From Cognatundibacterium luofuense (GTDB taxonomy: Bacteria > Pseudomonadota > Gammaproteobacteria > Burkholderiales > Burkholderiaceae_D): a DNA stretch of 64,000 nucleotides. Every line of letters starts with the position of its first letter. The stretch's first letter is position 1. Shown piece after piece: positions 41,611 through 49,939 of the stretch. The notes beneath the pieces are model-generated. The model ran no database searches and was not told the origin of the DNA. It saw nothing but the letters and a program-made list of their open reading frames with translations. A program made the translations under genes and the position numbers. The stretch spans positions 186,001-250,000 of the forward strand of contig NZ_JAGSPN010000002.1 of assembly GCF_018139685.1 (NCBI RefSeq). Reading direction: 5' to 3'.

Positions 41611-44091
41611 TCATGTTTTCATAAAAGTAAAACACTCACACTTAATCTCTGAAATCGATTTTACTTTGGACGAAGAGAGGGAAATCCAATCATCTTTTAT
41701 AGTCCAACTGCCACCGCTTTTATTGAGCAAATTCATAAGAAACAACCTCCAATCCCATTCTGGATTTAATTCTTGGCAATCAATAGCATCAGAAACGAAA
41801 ACCAAATCATCCTCCCTCTCCCAATAGCTATTCAATCGAGTAGATATTCTTTTGAATTCGATTCCACCACTACAAATAACTTTAATTTTCCCATTACGGT
41901 TTGCCACGCTTAGTAGCGACGAGTCATCAATTAACCCCAATGATGAATCCCAAATAGCCAAATTTTTCTCAGGTAGAACGGATTTAATAATACATAGTTC
42001 TTCACTACTCATCTCGTCAGTCGCCTCTAACTTAGCAACAGCCCAGCCACGCCAATCGAACGAATCTTTCTCAATTACAATTTCATTGCGACTTGCCACC
42101 AGTGAATTATTGTCAGCGCAAATTACACCAATCGCACCCGCCATTCTTGCATAAGCAATACCTTGCACTGTTACACTGCAATAAAGGCCACTTTTCGGAA
42201 AAGCATCAACTCTTCCTACAATTTTATTGTTTTTTGAAATCGGAGTTAATTTTCTCGCTTTCAAGCCAAGTCTTTCGCATAATTTTTCATCATCAAGGTG
42301 CCACCAGTCATTTGCCTCAACCAATTTTATTTCCGAATTATCATAGCAAAAATAAATATTTATATCTGCAGTTGGACAAATGGATGCAATTGCTTTTGCA
42401 AAAAGAGAACCAATTTCCTTTGACTGCTTTAGTTGCTTCCAATACAGCTCACTCCCTTTGAAAAGTATATTTTTCAATAATTGGTCGACTTTTTCAACAT
42501 CCAAAATCAGCTCTACTTTCGTTCCATTTCTTATGAATTTTTCGCTATTTTTCTGAACACGCAAAACTGGACGTGAATGAAGCCCATTTTCAAAATGAAG
42601 TTCTAATTGCTCATTAATTTCCTCAGAACCTACTGGGTATTTTTTTGTTGTAACAAGAACTTGATCACTCAACATAAAAACTGAGAAAAAACCAATCCCA
42701 AATTTACCGATAGGCTCAAAGCTGCTGCTTCTTAAATTTGGCAACTCAGTATATATATCATCGCTTCGCCACAAGGATTCTCCAAAATCCAATAAAACTT
42801 CTGTAAGGACATAGCGACTCATTCCAATTCCATCATCAGAGACGGTAAATTTAAATTTACCGCCCTCAATTTTCTCGATTGAAACCTCAACTCTTCCTTC
42901 ATTATTTTTCAAATATCCCAAGCAACGAGCGGCTCGAATCGCATCAAATGCATTCTGCAGTAATTCATAAATTGCTTTCTCCGGCCTATCTCCATATAAC
43001 GCCCGCCCACCGAGAGTTTCAATAATTCTCGCCACGTTGCCTATACGTGGCTTAACGTCCACAGGCTCCCAACCTTCGACCTCTACGATCTCTGAAAAAT
43101 TCTTGGCTGACTCGATACCAGCGACGCCATTTACGGCAAATTCGCTACACCCCTCTTCCCTCATTAAAACCTTAACTTGACGCAATTCGAGGTCAATCAT
43201 TTTTGCAGTATCGAACGCCAGCCACCAAGAATCACGCTCTTTTTCATTAAAAGGCCACATTGAATCAATTCTAAGAAGAGCTGTCCTGTCATCCCGAGTC
43301 GGTTGATTTAGTTTATTTTGAAAACTCCAGTGATGCGCAGATACTCCTTTGGGTTGCATCACTGCCATTAGAAACGATGGTGCTCGCTCAGAATCAATGT
43401 GCGCCGCATCAGCCGACCTCAACAGACAAGCTAGTTTTAATGCATCAACTTTCCAGCCAATAGGGAACCCAGTCGGAGGTGATTTTATTCTTCTTCGGCC
43501 ACAAAACTCCTGCTGCACCCTTACCATAGACCAATGATGACTAGCAGCAATCTTGCCTATTAGCACTCCAACACTATTGCGTAAATCAAAATCCTCCAAA
43601 AGTTTTCTACCACTCCATTCGATATCCAACAAATTCATAGCCTGTTCAGCATGCAAATGTCGCGCGACTGAAAAGAACACTTGCTTAAACTCGTTCGTTC
43701 CAGGGGCAGGCTCAACTCCCCCATAATTCTGCGCAACGATATCTTTCCAGATTATTTTTTGCCGTAAGCCATCGACTCCATCTGGATATGCCTGCACTAC
43801 GTGAGCGGCATCATGTAGCAAAACTGCTCCACCGAAAACAAAAGCTTCCAACGGATTCAATGGGTATTGATCTCCTGCAATTTGATCAGCCACGCGCCAG
43901 AGTGCATCTAAGTGGCTGATATCATGAATTGTAAGACCGGGTAATTGATCCTTTGCGAAACTGATTAACTGTTCAACATGGTTACGAAATCGTTTGAAGG
44001 TCTCAACTAAACGGTTCACTTCCGTAGCATTTTCACCAGTTACATTTCCAAGACTTCTCTTCCATAAACCAGTTTGTTCAATCACCCGCAT
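41611..44091 (-). CDS. HD-domain / Hsp90-type ATPase fusion protein, probable acquired gene
   Basis: A protein of about 826 residues. The N-terminal half has an HD-phosphohydrolase pattern: His56/Asp57 (TIHDISHLD), His93-Asp94 (LLHDAAH), His185/His186 (ASHHWS) and Asp228 (RSADAAHID). The middle is a GHKL ATPase of Hsp90 type: YELLQNAFDAI with Asn380, the DDGIGM box at 419-424, and GKFGIGFFSVFM at 462-473, which resembles the HtpG lid segment. The last 350 residues are unassigned. No membrane or signal segment is seen. The gene is clearly AT-richer than its surroundings: row 42601-42660 has 19 G/C of 60, against 43 of 60 at 40321-40380. The start is set at the ATG at complement 44089-44091 behind GGGTG; TTG and GTG codons lie slightly upstream. 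Function is unknown. Similar domain pairings occur in conflict and defence genes (recalled, not checked). Confidence 0.85.
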   Translation of the reverse strand: MRVIEQTGLWKRSLGNVTGENATEVNRLVETFKRFRNHVEQLISFAKDQLPGLTIHDISHLDALWRVADQIAGDQYPLNPLEAFVFGGAVLLHDAAHVVQAYPDGVDGLRQKIIWKDIVAQNYGGVEPAPGTNEFKQVFFSVARHLHAEQAMNLLDIEWSGRKLLEDFDLRNSVGVLIGKIAASHHWSMVRVQQEFCGRRRIKSPPTGFPIGWKVDALKLACLLRSADAAHIDSERAPSFLMAVMQPKGVSAHHWSFQNKLNQPTRDDRTALLRIDSMWPFNEKERDSWWLAFDTAKMIDLELRQVKVLMREEGCSEFAVNGVAGIESAKNFSEIVEVEGWEPVDVKPRIGNVARIIETLGGRALYGDRPEKAIYELLQNAFDAIRAARCLGYLKNNEGRVEVSIEKIEGGKFKFTVSDDGIGMSRYVLTEVLLDFGESLWRSDDIYTELPNLRSSSFEPIGKFGIGFFSVFMLSDQVLVTTKKYPVGSEEINEQLELHFENGLHSRPVLRVQKNSEKFIRNGTKVELILDVEKVDQLLKNILFKGSELYWKQLKQSKEIGSLFAKAIASICPTADINIYFCYDNSEIKLVEANDWWHLDDEKLCERLGLKARKLTPISKNNKIVGRVDAFPKSGLYCSVTVQGIAYARMAGAIGVICADNNSLVASRNEIVIEKDSFDWRGWAVAKLEATDEMSSEELCIIKSVLPEKNLAIWDSSLGLIDDSSLLSVANRNGKIKVICSGGIEFKRISTRLNSYWEREDDLVFVSDAIDCQELNPEWDWRLFLMNLLNKSGGSWTIKDDWISLSSSKVKSISEIKCECFTFMKT

Positions 44092-44217
44092 TTTTTCACC
44101 CACATTCAACAACAGAAAGTATTCATCTTAGCAACATGAGGTAACAGCGTCGAGCAAAGGCATGCCCAGTTGATACGAATCGTTCGTCCAACTAGTTTTA
44201 CTAGCTGGAAATCACCT

Positions 44218-44312
44218 GAAAATACCCCAAATGCGGGTTTCAGCACAGCACCCCGGCGGTCGTCGGCAGAAAGTCTGGCTGCCCGCAAATCGCTGATGCG
44301 GATCGCTGCATA
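44218..44312 (-). repeat. Dispersed intergenic repeat, copy 3
   Basis: Copy of the repeat family in minus orientation. Its left end (TATGCAG, complement 44306-44312) lies five bases after the DUF2214 stop, and the core is at complement 44256-44272. It is very similar to copy 4, which lies 0.8 kb away on the same strand. It also lies in the upstream region of the HD/Hsp90 gene. Confidence 0.88.
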
Positions 44313-44317
44313 AAGGG

Positions 44318-44767
44318 TCAGCTGGCTATGCCGCGTGCCATCAGGCTGGCGCTGGCGAGGACGGCGGTCAGCAGGACTAACTCCAGCAGCAGGATGCTGC
44401 GCAGGCGGCTGTATTGCTGGCTGCTGATGACCGGAGCAAGACCAGCTTTCAGGTCTTTGCTCCAGCGCAGGAACGTGATGGTCGGGTAGATCGAGATCAG
44501 GCCGGTGATCACGTACAGGGTGATTTTCAGGTGGAAGAACGGGTTGCCCATGTAGAACGCACTGCCTTTGGCGTAATACAGCACGCGGAACAGTCCGGCA
44601 CCGAGCACGATACCGGCGAACAGGCCGTACCAGCGGTCGCACCATTGCAACAGGCGCGCTTCGCGCAGTGTAGGTTCCGGACGCAGCAGCATCAGTTCTG
44701 CGAACAGCGTAGCGGCCAGGCCGAAAGCGGCGAAGAAATGCAGGAAGGCGACGAAGACTGCCATCAT
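44318..44767 (-). CDS. DUF2214 family membrane protein
   Basis: A 149-residue protein with four membrane segments (about 3-24, 45-62, 78-97 and 123-145) that matches the DUF2214 family of small inner-membrane proteins of unknown function. The segment RWYGLFAGIVLGAGLFRVLYYAKG near 45-68 is characteristic. The start is a doubled ATG; GGAGT stands upstream. It appears to be a single-gene unit bounded on both sides by repeat copies. Confidence 0.85.
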   Translation of the reverse strand: MMAVFVAFLHFFAAFGLAATLFAELMLLRPEPTLREARLLQWCDRWYGLFAGIVLGAGLFRVLYYAKGSAFYMGNPFFHLKITLYVITGLISIYPTITFLRWSKDLKAGLAPVISSQQYSRLRSILLLELVLLTAVLASASLMARGIAS

Positions 44768-45038
44768 GGTGTGACTCCTGAAGTGGAAAGATCCGAGTGA
44801 TCTGGCATTCTAATAGCAATCTGATCATGTCATCTGAATCATTTTTTTGCGCAACTCCGCCCTGAAGTACACGGCTGAGGCGCTGCTCAACAAGCAATAC
44901 AGGCACCGGTTTCCGGCTGCCAGATGCCAACCTCCCTCGTTCCAGCAAAGTCAGCTCCCACGATTTATCTGACGGTTTACTTACCCGCTTGCTCAGCTCA
45001 TGCATCAGCGCGACTGCCAATGCGGCCAAAAATCGCCC

Positions 45039-45133
45039 GAAAATGCCTCAAATGCGGTGTTCAGCACAGCACCCCTGCGGTCGTCGGCAGAAAGTCTGGC
45101 TGTCCGCAAATCGCTGATGCGGATAGCTGCATA
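45039..45133 (-). repeat. Dispersed intergenic repeat, copy 4
   Basis: Copy of the repeat family in minus orientation, the closest match to copy 3. Its left end TATGCAG is at complement 45127-45133, its core at complement 45077-45093, and its right repeat at complement 45049-45067. It lies 173 bases beyond the metQ terminator, in free intergenic DNA. Confidence 0.88.
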
Positions 45134-45305
45134 GCAGGCGGTTTGTCACCTGTCTGCTTACTCCTTGTTTTCGGGATGTTGATGCGCTGCACCCAGGCTG
45201 TTGTCGCTCTGATTCATCGCTATTTCGGTGCTGTTTCAGTTCTGCTTGTGCGCTGAGGTTGCCTGTGTACGCCGTCTTCTGCGCTGCGTTCCATCAGCAC
45301 ATAGC

Positions 45306-45339
45306 AAAAAGCCGGACCCTTTGCAGGATCCGGCTTTTC
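45306..45339 (-). terminator. Terminator of the metNIQ operon
   Basis: A 10-bp stem (45307-45316 with 45329-45338) has A's on the plus-strand left side, which gives a U-run on the minus-strand transcript. It lies 31 bases after the metQ stop. Confidence 0.88.
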
Positions 45340-45369
45340 GCGGATTGGTCAGCCCTTTGCGGGTCTTGA

Positions 45370-46173
45370 TCAGAATGCAGGTACAACAGCACCTTTGTAT
45401 TTTTCTTCGATGAAGCGTTTCACTTCAGGAGAATTCAGCGCGGCGATCAGTTTTTTGAAGGCTGGCGAATTTTTGTTGTCATCACGTGCAACCAGCAGGT
45501 TGGCGTAAGGAGAATTCGCATCTTCAATGAACAGCGAATCTTTGACCGGATTCAGTTTGGCTTCGATCGCATAATTGGTGTTGATCAGTGCAACGTCAAC
45601 CTGATTCAACACGCGCGGCAGCGTTGCTGCTTCCAGCTCTTTGAATTTCAGGTTTTTCGGATTCTCAATAATATCTTTACGTGTTGCGGAGATATTGGTC
45701 GGGTCTTTCAGTTTCAGCAAACCTTGTTTTGCCAGCAGCAACAGTGCGCGGCCGGAATTGGATGGGTCATTCGGAATCGCGATGGTTGCACCGGCAGGAA
45801 TGTCAGCTGCTTTTTTGTATTTCACAGAGTAAGCAGCAAACGGTTCTACGTGTACTTTAGCGACCGGCACTTCGATATCGTTTTTGTGGCTTTTCTTGAA
45901 TTCATTCAGGTAAGGCTGATGCAGGAAGAAGTTACCGTCCAGATGCTTTTCATTCACTTGCACGGCTGGCTGAACGTAATCGGTGAATACTTTCACTTTC
46001 AGTTCGATACCTTCTTTAGCCAGTTGTGGCTTGATGAATTCCAGAATTTCAGCGTGCGGTACCGGAGTCGCTGCAATGGTCAGGGTTTCCGCAGCAACAG
46101 CACCTGCCATCAGCACGGAACCTGCACTCAGCACAGCCAGACGTTGAATTTGTTTTTTCAGAAATGCAGTCAT
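45370..46173 (-). CDS. metQ: Methionine ABC transporter substrate-binding protein
   Basis: A 267-residue periplasmic binding protein of the NlpA/MetQ family. The export signal ends MAGAVAA-ETL near 30. Ligand-binding segments include TPVPHAEILEF near 35, VFTDYVQPAVQVNEKHLDGNFF near 60 and IPNDPSNSGRALLLL near 135. Unlike most MetQ proteins it has no lipobox cysteine, so it is predicted to be soluble in the periplasm. The start is the ATG at complement 46171-46173, behind GAGGAAA. It is the last gene of metN-metI-metQ. Confidence 0.93.
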   Translation of the reverse strand: MTAFLKKQIQRLAVLSAGSVLMAGAVAAETLTIAATPVPHAEILEFIKPQLAKEGIELKVKVFTDYVQPAVQVNEKHLDGNFFLHQPYLNEFKKSHKNDIEVPVAKVHVEPFAAYSVKYKKAADIPAGATIAIPNDPSNSGRALLLLAKQGLLKLKDPTNISATRKDIIENPKNLKFKELEAATLPRVLNQVDVALINTNYAIEAKLNPVKDSLFIEDANSPYANLLVARDDNKNSPAFKKLIAALNSPEVKRFIEEKYKGAVVPAF

Positions 46174-46212
46174 GTTATTTCCTCTCAATTGAAATAAGGT
46201 GCAAAAAGTCAT

Positions 46213-46872
46213 TTACTTACGGGTGAAGTGACGTACCAGACGGTCACCGAGAAACTGAATAATTTGTACCAGCAGAATCAGAATCGCGACGGTGACAATC
46301 ATCACATCGGTTTGAAAACGCTGATAGCCGAAACGCAGGGCGAGATCACCAAGACCACCGCCGCCAATCACACCGGACATCGCCGCATACGACACCAGCG
46401 CAATCGTCGTCACCGTACCGGCAGCCAGCAAACCGGGCAAAGCTTCCGGCAGCAGCGCGTGAATCACGATCTGGCGTGTGGTTGCGCCCATGGACTGACA
46501 GGCTTCGATGACGCCTTTATCAATATCTCTTAAGACGTTTTCCACCAGACGGGCAAAGAATGGCGCAGTGCCAATCACCAGCGGCGGAATCGTGCCCGGC
46601 ACACCCAGCGAAGTACCAACCAGTAACAGCGTCAGCGGGATCAGTACGATCAGCAAAATAATGAAAGGCACGGAACGCAGCACATTCACCACCACCGACA
46701 GCACGGCATATAAGGCTTTTTGTGCCGGTGATGAAGAGCGTCCGCTGAGGAACAGTAAAATGCCCAGCGGCAAACCCAGTAATACGGTGAACAGCAGTGA
46801 GAAGCCGGTCATCGTTAAGGTATCCAGTGTGGCTTGCGCGATGTCAGCCCAGTCGATATTGCTCCATTCCAT
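46213..46872 (-). CDS. metI: Methionine ABC transporter permease
   Basis: A 219-residue inner-membrane permease with about five membrane segments. The ATPase-coupling loop MGATTRQIVIHALLPEALPG is near 130 (EAA-type motif). It works with MetN and MetQ in methionine uptake. Its start overlaps the metN stop (TAATG), and 39 bases separate it from metQ. Confidence 0.95.
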   Translation of the reverse strand: MEWSNIDWADIAQATLDTLTMTGFSLLFTVLLGLPLGILLFLSGRSSSPAQKALYAVLSVVVNVLRSVPFIILLIVLIPLTLLLVGTSLGVPGTIPPLVIGTAPFFARLVENVLRDIDKGVIEACQSMGATTRQIVIHALLPEALPGLLAAGTVTTIALVSYAAMSGVIGGGGLGDLALRFGYQRFQTDVMIVTVAILILLVQIIQFLGDRLVRHFTRK

Positions 46873-47909
46873 TACGCGGCCTCCTGCTGTAAATGCTGCT
46901 GTGTGATCACATCCACCCGTACATCTTCTGCCGACAATTGCTTCAGCACGCGGATCGCAGTGTCTTCATCAGCACGCAAGCCAATCACCAGTTGCCCGTA
47001 AGGCGTATTTTTAATGCGGGAAATCACACCCTGCAGTATCGAAATCTCGACGCCAGTTTCAGCACCGACGCGGCTGAGCACCGGCGCGTGGGTGCTGTCG
47101 CCCAGATAGGTCAGTCGCCACAGGCGGTAATCCGGATGACGCAAACCGTTCAGCCAGCTCAGATCCAGTTCATGCTGCTCCGCCACCATGGCACGGGTGA
47201 CCGGATGCTGCGGATGCAGAAACACTTCTGCGACTTCGCCCTGCTCCACGATATCGCCGCGCTCAATCACCGCAACCTGATCGCAGATCGTGCGGATGAC
47301 CTGCATTTCGTGCGTGATCAGGACGATGGTCAGACTAAGCTGACGGTTGATATCCAGCAGTAATTGCAGAATAGATTGCGTGGTTTCGGGATCCAGTGCC
47401 GAGGTCGCTTCGTCGCACAGCAACAGACGCGGTGCATTGGCGAGTGCGCGGGCGATGCCGACACGCTGTTTTTGTCCGCCGGATAACTGCGCCGGATATT
47501 TATCCGCATGCTCGGTCAGTCCGACCAGCGCCAGCAATTCCTGCACACGTTCTGCACGTTGCTGCGCATTCATCTGTCCGGCAAGCTTGAGCGGGAACGC
47601 GATATTTTCTGCGATGGTTTTCGAAGACAGCAGATTGAAATGCTGAAACACCATGCCGATACGCTGACGCAGCGCCAGCAGTTTGCTGTGCTCGTAGAAC
47701 GTAATGTCCTCGCCATCAATCAGGATACGGCCCTGATCCGGGCGTTCCAGCAGATTCAGTGTGCGCAGCAGCGTACTTTTTCCGGCACCTGAACGGCCGA
47801 TAATGCCGAACACGCTGCCCGTCGGAATACTGAGCTGAATATTGTTTAAAGCAGGTACTTGTTTGCCTGCAACGGTATAACTCTTATGGAGTCCTGAAAT
47901 TTCTATCAC
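46872..47909 (-). CDS. metN: Methionine ABC transporter ATPase
   Basis: A 345-residue ATPase. Walker A is GRSGAGKST near 38, the Q-loop is FQHFNLL, the signature is LSGGQKQRVGIARAL near 140, and Walker B is LLLCDEATSALD. A C-terminal NIL regulatory domain (about 265-340) lets methionine inhibit transport in studied members. The start is a GTG at complement 47907-47909 without a clear ribosome site; a 7-bp hairpin stands directly upstream. It is the first gene of the operon. Confidence 0.95.
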   Translation of the reverse strand: MIEISGLHKSYTVAGKQVPALNNIQLSIPTGSVFGIIGRSGAGKSTLLRTLNLLERPDQGRILIDGEDITFYEHSKLLALRQRIGMVFQHFNLLSSKTIAENIAFPLKLAGQMNAQQRAERVQELLALVGLTEHADKYPAQLSGGQKQRVGIARALANAPRLLLCDEATSALDPETTQSILQLLLDINRQLSLTIVLITHEMQVIRTICDQVAVIERGDIVEQGEVAEVFLHPQHPVTRAMVAEQHELDLSWLNGLRHPDYRLWRLTYLGDSTHAPVLSRVGAETGVEISILQGVISRIKNTPYGQLVIGLRADEDTAIRVLKQLSAEDVRVDVITQQHLQQEAA

Positions 47910-47916
47910 GGGGTAA

Positions 47917-47939
47917 GGCTTTCTTTATTACTGAAAGCC
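47917..47939 (-). promoter_or_regulatory. Leader hairpin just upstream of metN
   Basis: A perfect 7-bp inverted repeat (47917-47923 with 47933-47939, nine-base loop) lies 8 to 30 bases before the GTG start, where the ribosome would bind. No known methionine riboswitch is recognisable. A regulator site or translational control is possible. Confidence 0.4.
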
Positions 47940-48075
47940 AGTATAACCAGAATAAATCCAAACTTTTAATCATATAAAGTCACTAGCTTATGCTGCATTG
48001 CATATAAAGCGTCTGCATCACTGCATAATGATGAATATCTGCTAAAAACAGCCTACGAAAACAGCGTATCAAAAC

Positions 48076-48108
48076 AAAAAAGCGACCCGTCTCCGGATCG
48101 CTTTTTTT
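48076..48108 (-). terminator. Terminator of the thioredoxin-like gene
   Basis: A stem of about ten pairs (48076-48085 with 48098-48107), interrupted near the loop, has an A-run on the plus strand that gives U's on the minus transcript. It lies about 65 bases past the gene. Confidence 0.8.
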
Positions 48109-48170
48109 ATCTGCAGTTGGCAGTTGCTGCGTTACCGCAGGTGCAACGCTTCAGCTTGTTTACCTGTGCA

Positions 48171-49700
48171 TCAGCCTTTCAGTAAGCCCTGGCAGCTGGC
48201 TTTTTGCGGATCGCCGGAAGGCAGCTTGTTACAAATACCATCCAGCTGCGATTTTACTTTCGCAAACACTGGCTGATTTTTGCCATCTTTATTCCATTCG
48301 ACCAGTTTCTTACCCATTTTTTCCAGATAAGCGCGGTTACGTTCGTAAAACGCGGTATCGGTTTTACCTGCTTCATCAAACACGCTGCTGACCGCTTTTT
48401 CGATACGCGGCGCATCAGCCGGTGTCAGATCCACCAGACTGACGACGTAGTTAGAACCCCATTGCAAGCGGGTAGCCGGACCTTTGGAAGCGTTATACGC
48501 TTGCTCATACCAGTTCACTGCACCAGCTTTGTCACCACGTTTTTTCGCATTCGAACCCAGCGTGGACATGAAGTAATACGGCGAATGCGAACGTTTCAGT
48601 TCGGCTTTCAGCAGATTATCGGAGTCATCCAGCAAACCGGCATTACCCAGTGCATAGGCTGCGGAACTTACGACGGACTGGCGCTCGTAGCTGTCAGTAG
48701 TTGCCTGCTCAATACTGCCGACGCGTTTCTGCACTTCTTTTTGCAGCGTCGGTGTTGGTTTGCCGCCATCCAGTTTTGCCAATGCAATTTCTGCCACGAC
48801 TGCACCCAGACGATCGGTTTTGGAAATACTCTGATCATCCGCCAGTTTTTGCAAAGCCGCGTTCCATGCCGTCACCAGCTTGTGACGGCTGTCAGAACCG
48901 GACGCAGTCAGGAATTCCGTCAGTTCAGCCGCGGAACCTGCCACCAGATCCAGATTGTCACGCGCCACCTTCACATCGGATAAGGCTTTGATCAGCTTGT
49001 CGGTCGCGTGTGCTTTATCCAGCGCCGCATTCTTCACACCAGCCTGCGCATACAGCGATTTCAGATACAAACGGGTTGCATTCAGGCCAGCTGGTGCCAG
49101 CTCGGCCAGTTTGCTTAAGGTTGCAGCGATATCTTTTTGCGGCACCAGTTTTTGCTGCGGATCATCCCATGAGTAATCCGCCAGCAGACTCCAGTCGTCC
49201 GCTTTCAGGGTTTTACCGCCAGCCAGCGCCAGCTTCAGGGTTTCACTGACTGGTGCAGCGCTGTTCAGCGCCAGCGTCAGTACTTGCAGATAACGTTCGG
49301 AATCCACTTCACCCGGCAAACGGGTCAGCTCCGTGCCGTCAGGACGGAACAGAATCATGGTCGGGTAACCGCGCACTTTGAATTGCGCTGCATATTTTTG
49401 TGCGCCCGGGCTGTCACCATCCAGATACACAGGAATGAAGTGACGGCTTTTATCGATAAATTCCTGACGATTAAAAATTGTTGCTTTGACCTGATTGCAA
49501 GGCGGGCACCAGACTGCGCCCCAGTACAGGAACAAAGGCTTATTCGCTGCCTTCGCCGCTGCAAACGCAGCTTCCACATTGTTATCTTTACGCCAGTCAA
49601 TCGCAGCAGTCTGCGCGGAAGCCTTGTCCGCCGCCAGCGCCGGTTGTACCAGTTGTGCTGCAGTCAGCAGGCTGAATACCAGTGTCGGGAGAAATTTCAT
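48171..49700 (-). CDS. Periplasmic thioredoxin-fold protein with a long C-terminal region
   Basis: A 509-residue exported protein. The signal peptide ends PALA-AD near 24. A thioredoxin domain at about 35-145 has the active site WCPPC (near 66) and the cis-proline segment GYPTMILF near 113. The remaining 350 residues are helical, rich in Ala, Lys and Leu, and match nothing I can name; TPR-like packing is possible from the repeated short helices. The protein could reduce or form disulfides in periplasmic partners, similar to DsbD C-terminal or DUF953-type proteins. It is a single-gene unit with its own terminator. Confidence 0.85.
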   Translation of the reverse strand: MKFLPTLVFSLLTAAQLVQPALAADKASAQTAAIDWRKDNNVEAAFAAAKAANKPLFLYWGAVWCPPCNQVKATIFNRQEFIDKSRHFIPVYLDGDSPGAQKYAAQFKVRGYPTMILFRPDGTELTRLPGEVDSERYLQVLTLALNSAAPVSETLKLALAGGKTLKADDWSLLADYSWDDPQQKLVPQKDIAATLSKLAELAPAGLNATRLYLKSLYAQAGVKNAALDKAHATDKLIKALSDVKVARDNLDLVAGSAAELTEFLTASGSDSRHKLVTAWNAALQKLADDQSISKTDRLGAVVAEIALAKLDGGKPTPTLQKEVQKRVGSIEQATTDSYERQSVVSSAAYALGNAGLLDDSDNLLKAELKRSHSPYYFMSTLGSNAKKRGDKAGAVNWYEQAYNASKGPATRLQWGSNYVVSLVDLTPADAPRIEKAVSSVFDEAGKTDTAFYERNRAYLEKMGKKLVEWNKDGKNQPVFAKVKSQLDGICNKLPSGDPQKASCQGLLKG

Positions 49701-49939
49701 CTGTCTTTATCCTGTTACTTATTTTTTTGACGGAACAAGAGTGTAGCAAAGCCGGCACTTATCCGGAGCCAAGGGTACAGACTTGTTTTTCATATTGATA
49801 TGGTGACCGCGCTTTATGCGGTTTTCATCTGACCATAGAAGAATAACTTTGTTCCTTTGCAGTGATGCCTGATGCAAGATCGGAAGACCTTCGCTGCCCT
49901 TTACTGAGGGCAAACATCTCATATCTGAAAGGAGTTTTC

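Larger units (their letters stand above)
44768..45369. other. Intergenic region between DUF2214 and metQ
   Basis: About 600 bases without a convincing gene. It contains repeat copy 4 (45039-45133) and the metQ terminator (45306-45339). A 300-codon minus-strand frame crosses this region and the DUF2214 gene, but it has no recognisable domain and is treated as a shadow. The promoter for DUF2214 should lie near 44770-44850. Confidence 0.6.

Noticed and set aside
44106-45029. A 307-codon minus-strand frame across DUF2214 and a repeat copy
   Set aside because: Its composition is arginine-rich and low complexity, it overlaps a better supported membrane protein gene and a non-coding repeat, and no domain is seen.
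47910-48170. A SAM or methionine riboswitch before metN
   Set aside because: None of the conserved riboswitch core elements could be found; only a simple hairpin is present.
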